Shown here one piece after another: positions 43,511 to 44,618 of a DNA stretch of 44,618 nt; position 1 is the stretch's first letter, and each line of letters begins with the position of its first letter. This stretch comes from CAYQUO01 sp964420835 (lineage in GTDB: Bacteria > Chloroflexota > Anaerolineae > Anaerolineales > Anaerolineaceae): the NCBI GenBank assembly GCA_964420835.1, contig CAYQUO010000022.1, forward strand, positions 1 to 44,618, in the 5' to 3' direction. A program made the position numbers and the translations under genes. The notes beneath the pieces were generated by a model. It ran no database searches, was not told the DNA's origin, and saw only the letters and a program-made list of their open reading frames with translations.

Positions 43511-44356
43511 ATGTTGAAAAGAAAACCCCTGGCAGGGCTTGCCTTCCTGCTGTTTCCTTTGCTAACTCTCTCTGGTTGTAATGTATTTTCCCCCAAAGAG
43601 CCCACCCCGGATGTGAATGCCATCTTCACCGCCGCGGCGGAAACCGTTGCAGCCGACCTCACCCAAACCGCTGCCGCCGCGCCCACATCCACCTTCACCG
43701 AGGCTCCCAGCCCCACGGTGCCCGCCACCAATACCCCGGGCACACTTCAACCGCTCCTGCCCGGTATCGGCACCCCGCTGACCATTGGCGGTTCCACGAT
43801 GACGCCCAAACCCGGACTCACCCTGCTGGGTTTCTCCACCGCCACCAAGGCAGCCGGCCCGGTGGCCGATAAATGCGAATGGCAGCGGAACGACCCCGCC
43901 GATGGCGCCGTGATCGATCCAAACAGGCAATTTGACCTGGTGTATTACGTCAAAAATGCCGGCACAACCACCTGGAGCAAGCAATACAAACTGCGTTACT
44001 ACGTGGGGGATTATTTTACCGATGCCCGCGAGTTCAACCTGCTGGAAGAGATTGCCCCGGGGCAGATCGGGCGGGCCATTGCCGATGCCACGGCCCCTTC
44101 AACCAAAGGCAACTACCAGGCCACCTTCGTTCTGACCAACGCCGAGGGGGTTAACTTCTGCGTTCTGGATTACAGGTTCACCGTTGGCTCCTCGGCTGCA
44201 GCCACAGAAGGTCCAACCGCGACATCTGTAAACTTGGCAGTTATTTGTCCAGATCCAAATCACCATCCCGGCTTCGATACAGAATGTACTGATAATAAAA
44301 GCTGGTTATGTAATTTAGGCCCCGTTTATGTCAACCATATTAATATCTGCCCATAA
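43511..44356 (+). CDS. Lipoprotein with NBR1-like Ig domain
   Basis: 281 residues. LSGC places the lipid-anchored cysteine at 23. A long Ala/Thr/Pro linker (about 35-95) follows, then an NBR1-type Ig-like domain (about 115-225) with the tell-tale NAGTTTWSKQYKLRYYVGD and a closing FCVLDYRFTVG. Such domains are common on surface proteins of Anaerolineae and usually bind other molecules. The last ~55 residues (ICPDPNHHPGFDTECTDNKS and on) are Cys-rich and are encoded by clearly more AT-rich DNA than the rest. Function unknown beyond a surface binding role. Confidence 0.88.
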   Translation: MLKRKPLAGLAFLLFPLLTLSGCNVFSPKEPTPDVNAIFTAAAETVAADLTQTAAAAPTSTFTEAPSPTVPATNTPGTLQPLLPGIGTPLTIGGSTMTPKPGLTLLGFSTATKAAGPVADKCEWQRNDPADGAVIDPNRQFDLVYYVKNAGTTTWSKQYKLRYYVGDYFTDAREFNLLEEIAPGQIGRAIADATAPSTKGNYQATFVLTNAEGVNFCVLDYRFTVGSSAAATEGPTATSVNLAVICPDPNHHPGFDTECTDNKSWLCNLGPVYVNHINICP

Positions 44357-44376
44357 TTTACATACTAACCATGGTT

Positions 44377-44414
44377 ATTTTACAGCCAGGAAAAACCCTG
44401 GCTGTAAAATTTTT
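44377..44414 (+). terminator. Strong intrinsic terminator after the Ig-like lipoprotein gene
   Basis: ATTTTACAGCCAGG (44377-44390) and CCTGGCTGTAAAAT (44397-44410) are a perfect 14-bp inverted repeat around a 6-nt loop, ending in five Ts. The A-rich 5' side also makes it usable on the other strand. Confidence 0.85.
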
Positions 44415-44564
44415 AGGTAATCTAAAAAAGTATAAGTGGTTCAGTTGAGATTTATCATATCCATAATTCGGCAAGGGGCTGAAAAATATCAAGTAATAGA
44501 AGCATTCAGACAATGCAATAATTTCAGAAAATAGATAATTGGTTTTTTTTTATTTTCATATATT
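44415..44564. other. AT-rich intergenic DNA without recognisable gene
   Basis: Between the terminator and the insertion sequence end I see no convincing frame, RNA gene or promoter. It contains a nine-T run and several A runs. The base composition differs from the GC-richer lipoprotein gene. Confidence 0.6.
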
Positions 44565-44618
44565 TGTGGATTCAACTTTTAAGTGCAACAGACTGATCAA
44601 AGAATACCTCAAAAGGTG
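44565..44618 (-). mobile_element. End of an IS30-family insertion sequence, cut by the window edge
   Basis: The terminal sequence starts TGTGGATTCAACTTTTAAGT and continues GCAACAGA. It resembles the IS30 terminal repeat in the spaced blocks TGT-GATTCAA and CAACA. It overlaps the transposase C-terminus in the usual IS30 arrangement, with the stop codon inside the repeat. The rest of the element lies to the right. Confidence 0.68.
44572..44618 (-). CDS. IS30-family transposase, C-terminal 14 residues only
   Basis: The minus frame reads PFEVFFDQSVALKS and then TGA, and the two bases before it fit a Thr codon. The C-terminal pattern TPxEVFFxQxVALxx is characteristic of IS30 transposases. All catalytic residues lie outside the window. 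Confidence 0.7.
   Translation of the reverse strand, partial: PFEVFFDQSVALKS

Overview
The window looks like a chromosomal segment of a Chloroflexota bacterium, most likely class Anaerolineae. The main pointers are two proteins of the Chlor_Arch_YYY/DUF2298 family, a family I know mainly from Chloroflexi and archaea. Others are a TopA with an N-terminal DUF5679-type zinc ribbon, a mevalonate kinase plus isopentenyl phosphate kinase pair, and many lipoproteins with Thr/Pro-rich linkers. Composition is near 50% GC, except for an AT-rich right edge. The taxonomic call is inference from gene content.

Layout. (1) 1-3357 (-): a large membrane sensor histidine kinase whose end lies beyond the left edge. 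(2) 3406-22832 (-): one tightly packed directon, read from tlyA through lepA, a PF03706-type membrane protein, a CDP-paratose-2-epimerase-like SDR, a GT4 glycosyltransferase, a SAM methyltransferase, a 743-aa GT-C protein, a 1768-aa GT39/YYY fusion, a single-copy YYY protein and a 573-aa GT-C-like protein, to cmk. Several junctions are 1-8 bp overlaps, three of them ATGA. (3) 22891-27596 (+): a divergent isoprenoid block (UbiA-type prenyltransferase resembling DPPR synthase, mevalonate kinase, isopentenyl phosphate kinase), then a dGTPase-like HD protein and a lipoprotein. greA with a clear terminator follows. (4) 28209-36840 (-): ffh, rpsP, khpA, rimM, dprA, manC and topA read from one good promoter. 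A membrane protein with its own promoter lies downstream. (5) 37057-44356 (+): a DegV protein, a DUF1015 protein, two LytM/M23 lipoproteins flanking a TolB-like propeller protein, and an Ig-like lipoprotein. (6) 44565-44618: the end of an IS30-family insertion sequence enters from the right.

How the parts may work together. The large minus directon reads as an envelope glycan pathway: nucleotide-sugar modification, cytosolic GT4, methylation, a candidate lipid-sugar transporter, and several GT-C enzymes that normally use polyprenyl-phosphate sugars outside the membrane. The divergent block makes isoprenoid precursors and probably a polyprenyl-phosphate-ribose-type donor. Overlapping divergent -10 elements join the two halves. 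This is the best candidate for an undescribed system. The linkage is inferred from synteny and family knowledge.

No intergenic stretch exceeds 300 bases. The longest is about 215 nt between the last lipoprotein and the IS element. It holds a strong terminator and otherwise AT-rich DNA in which I see no gene. I found no tRNA, rRNA, CRISPR array or riboswitch.
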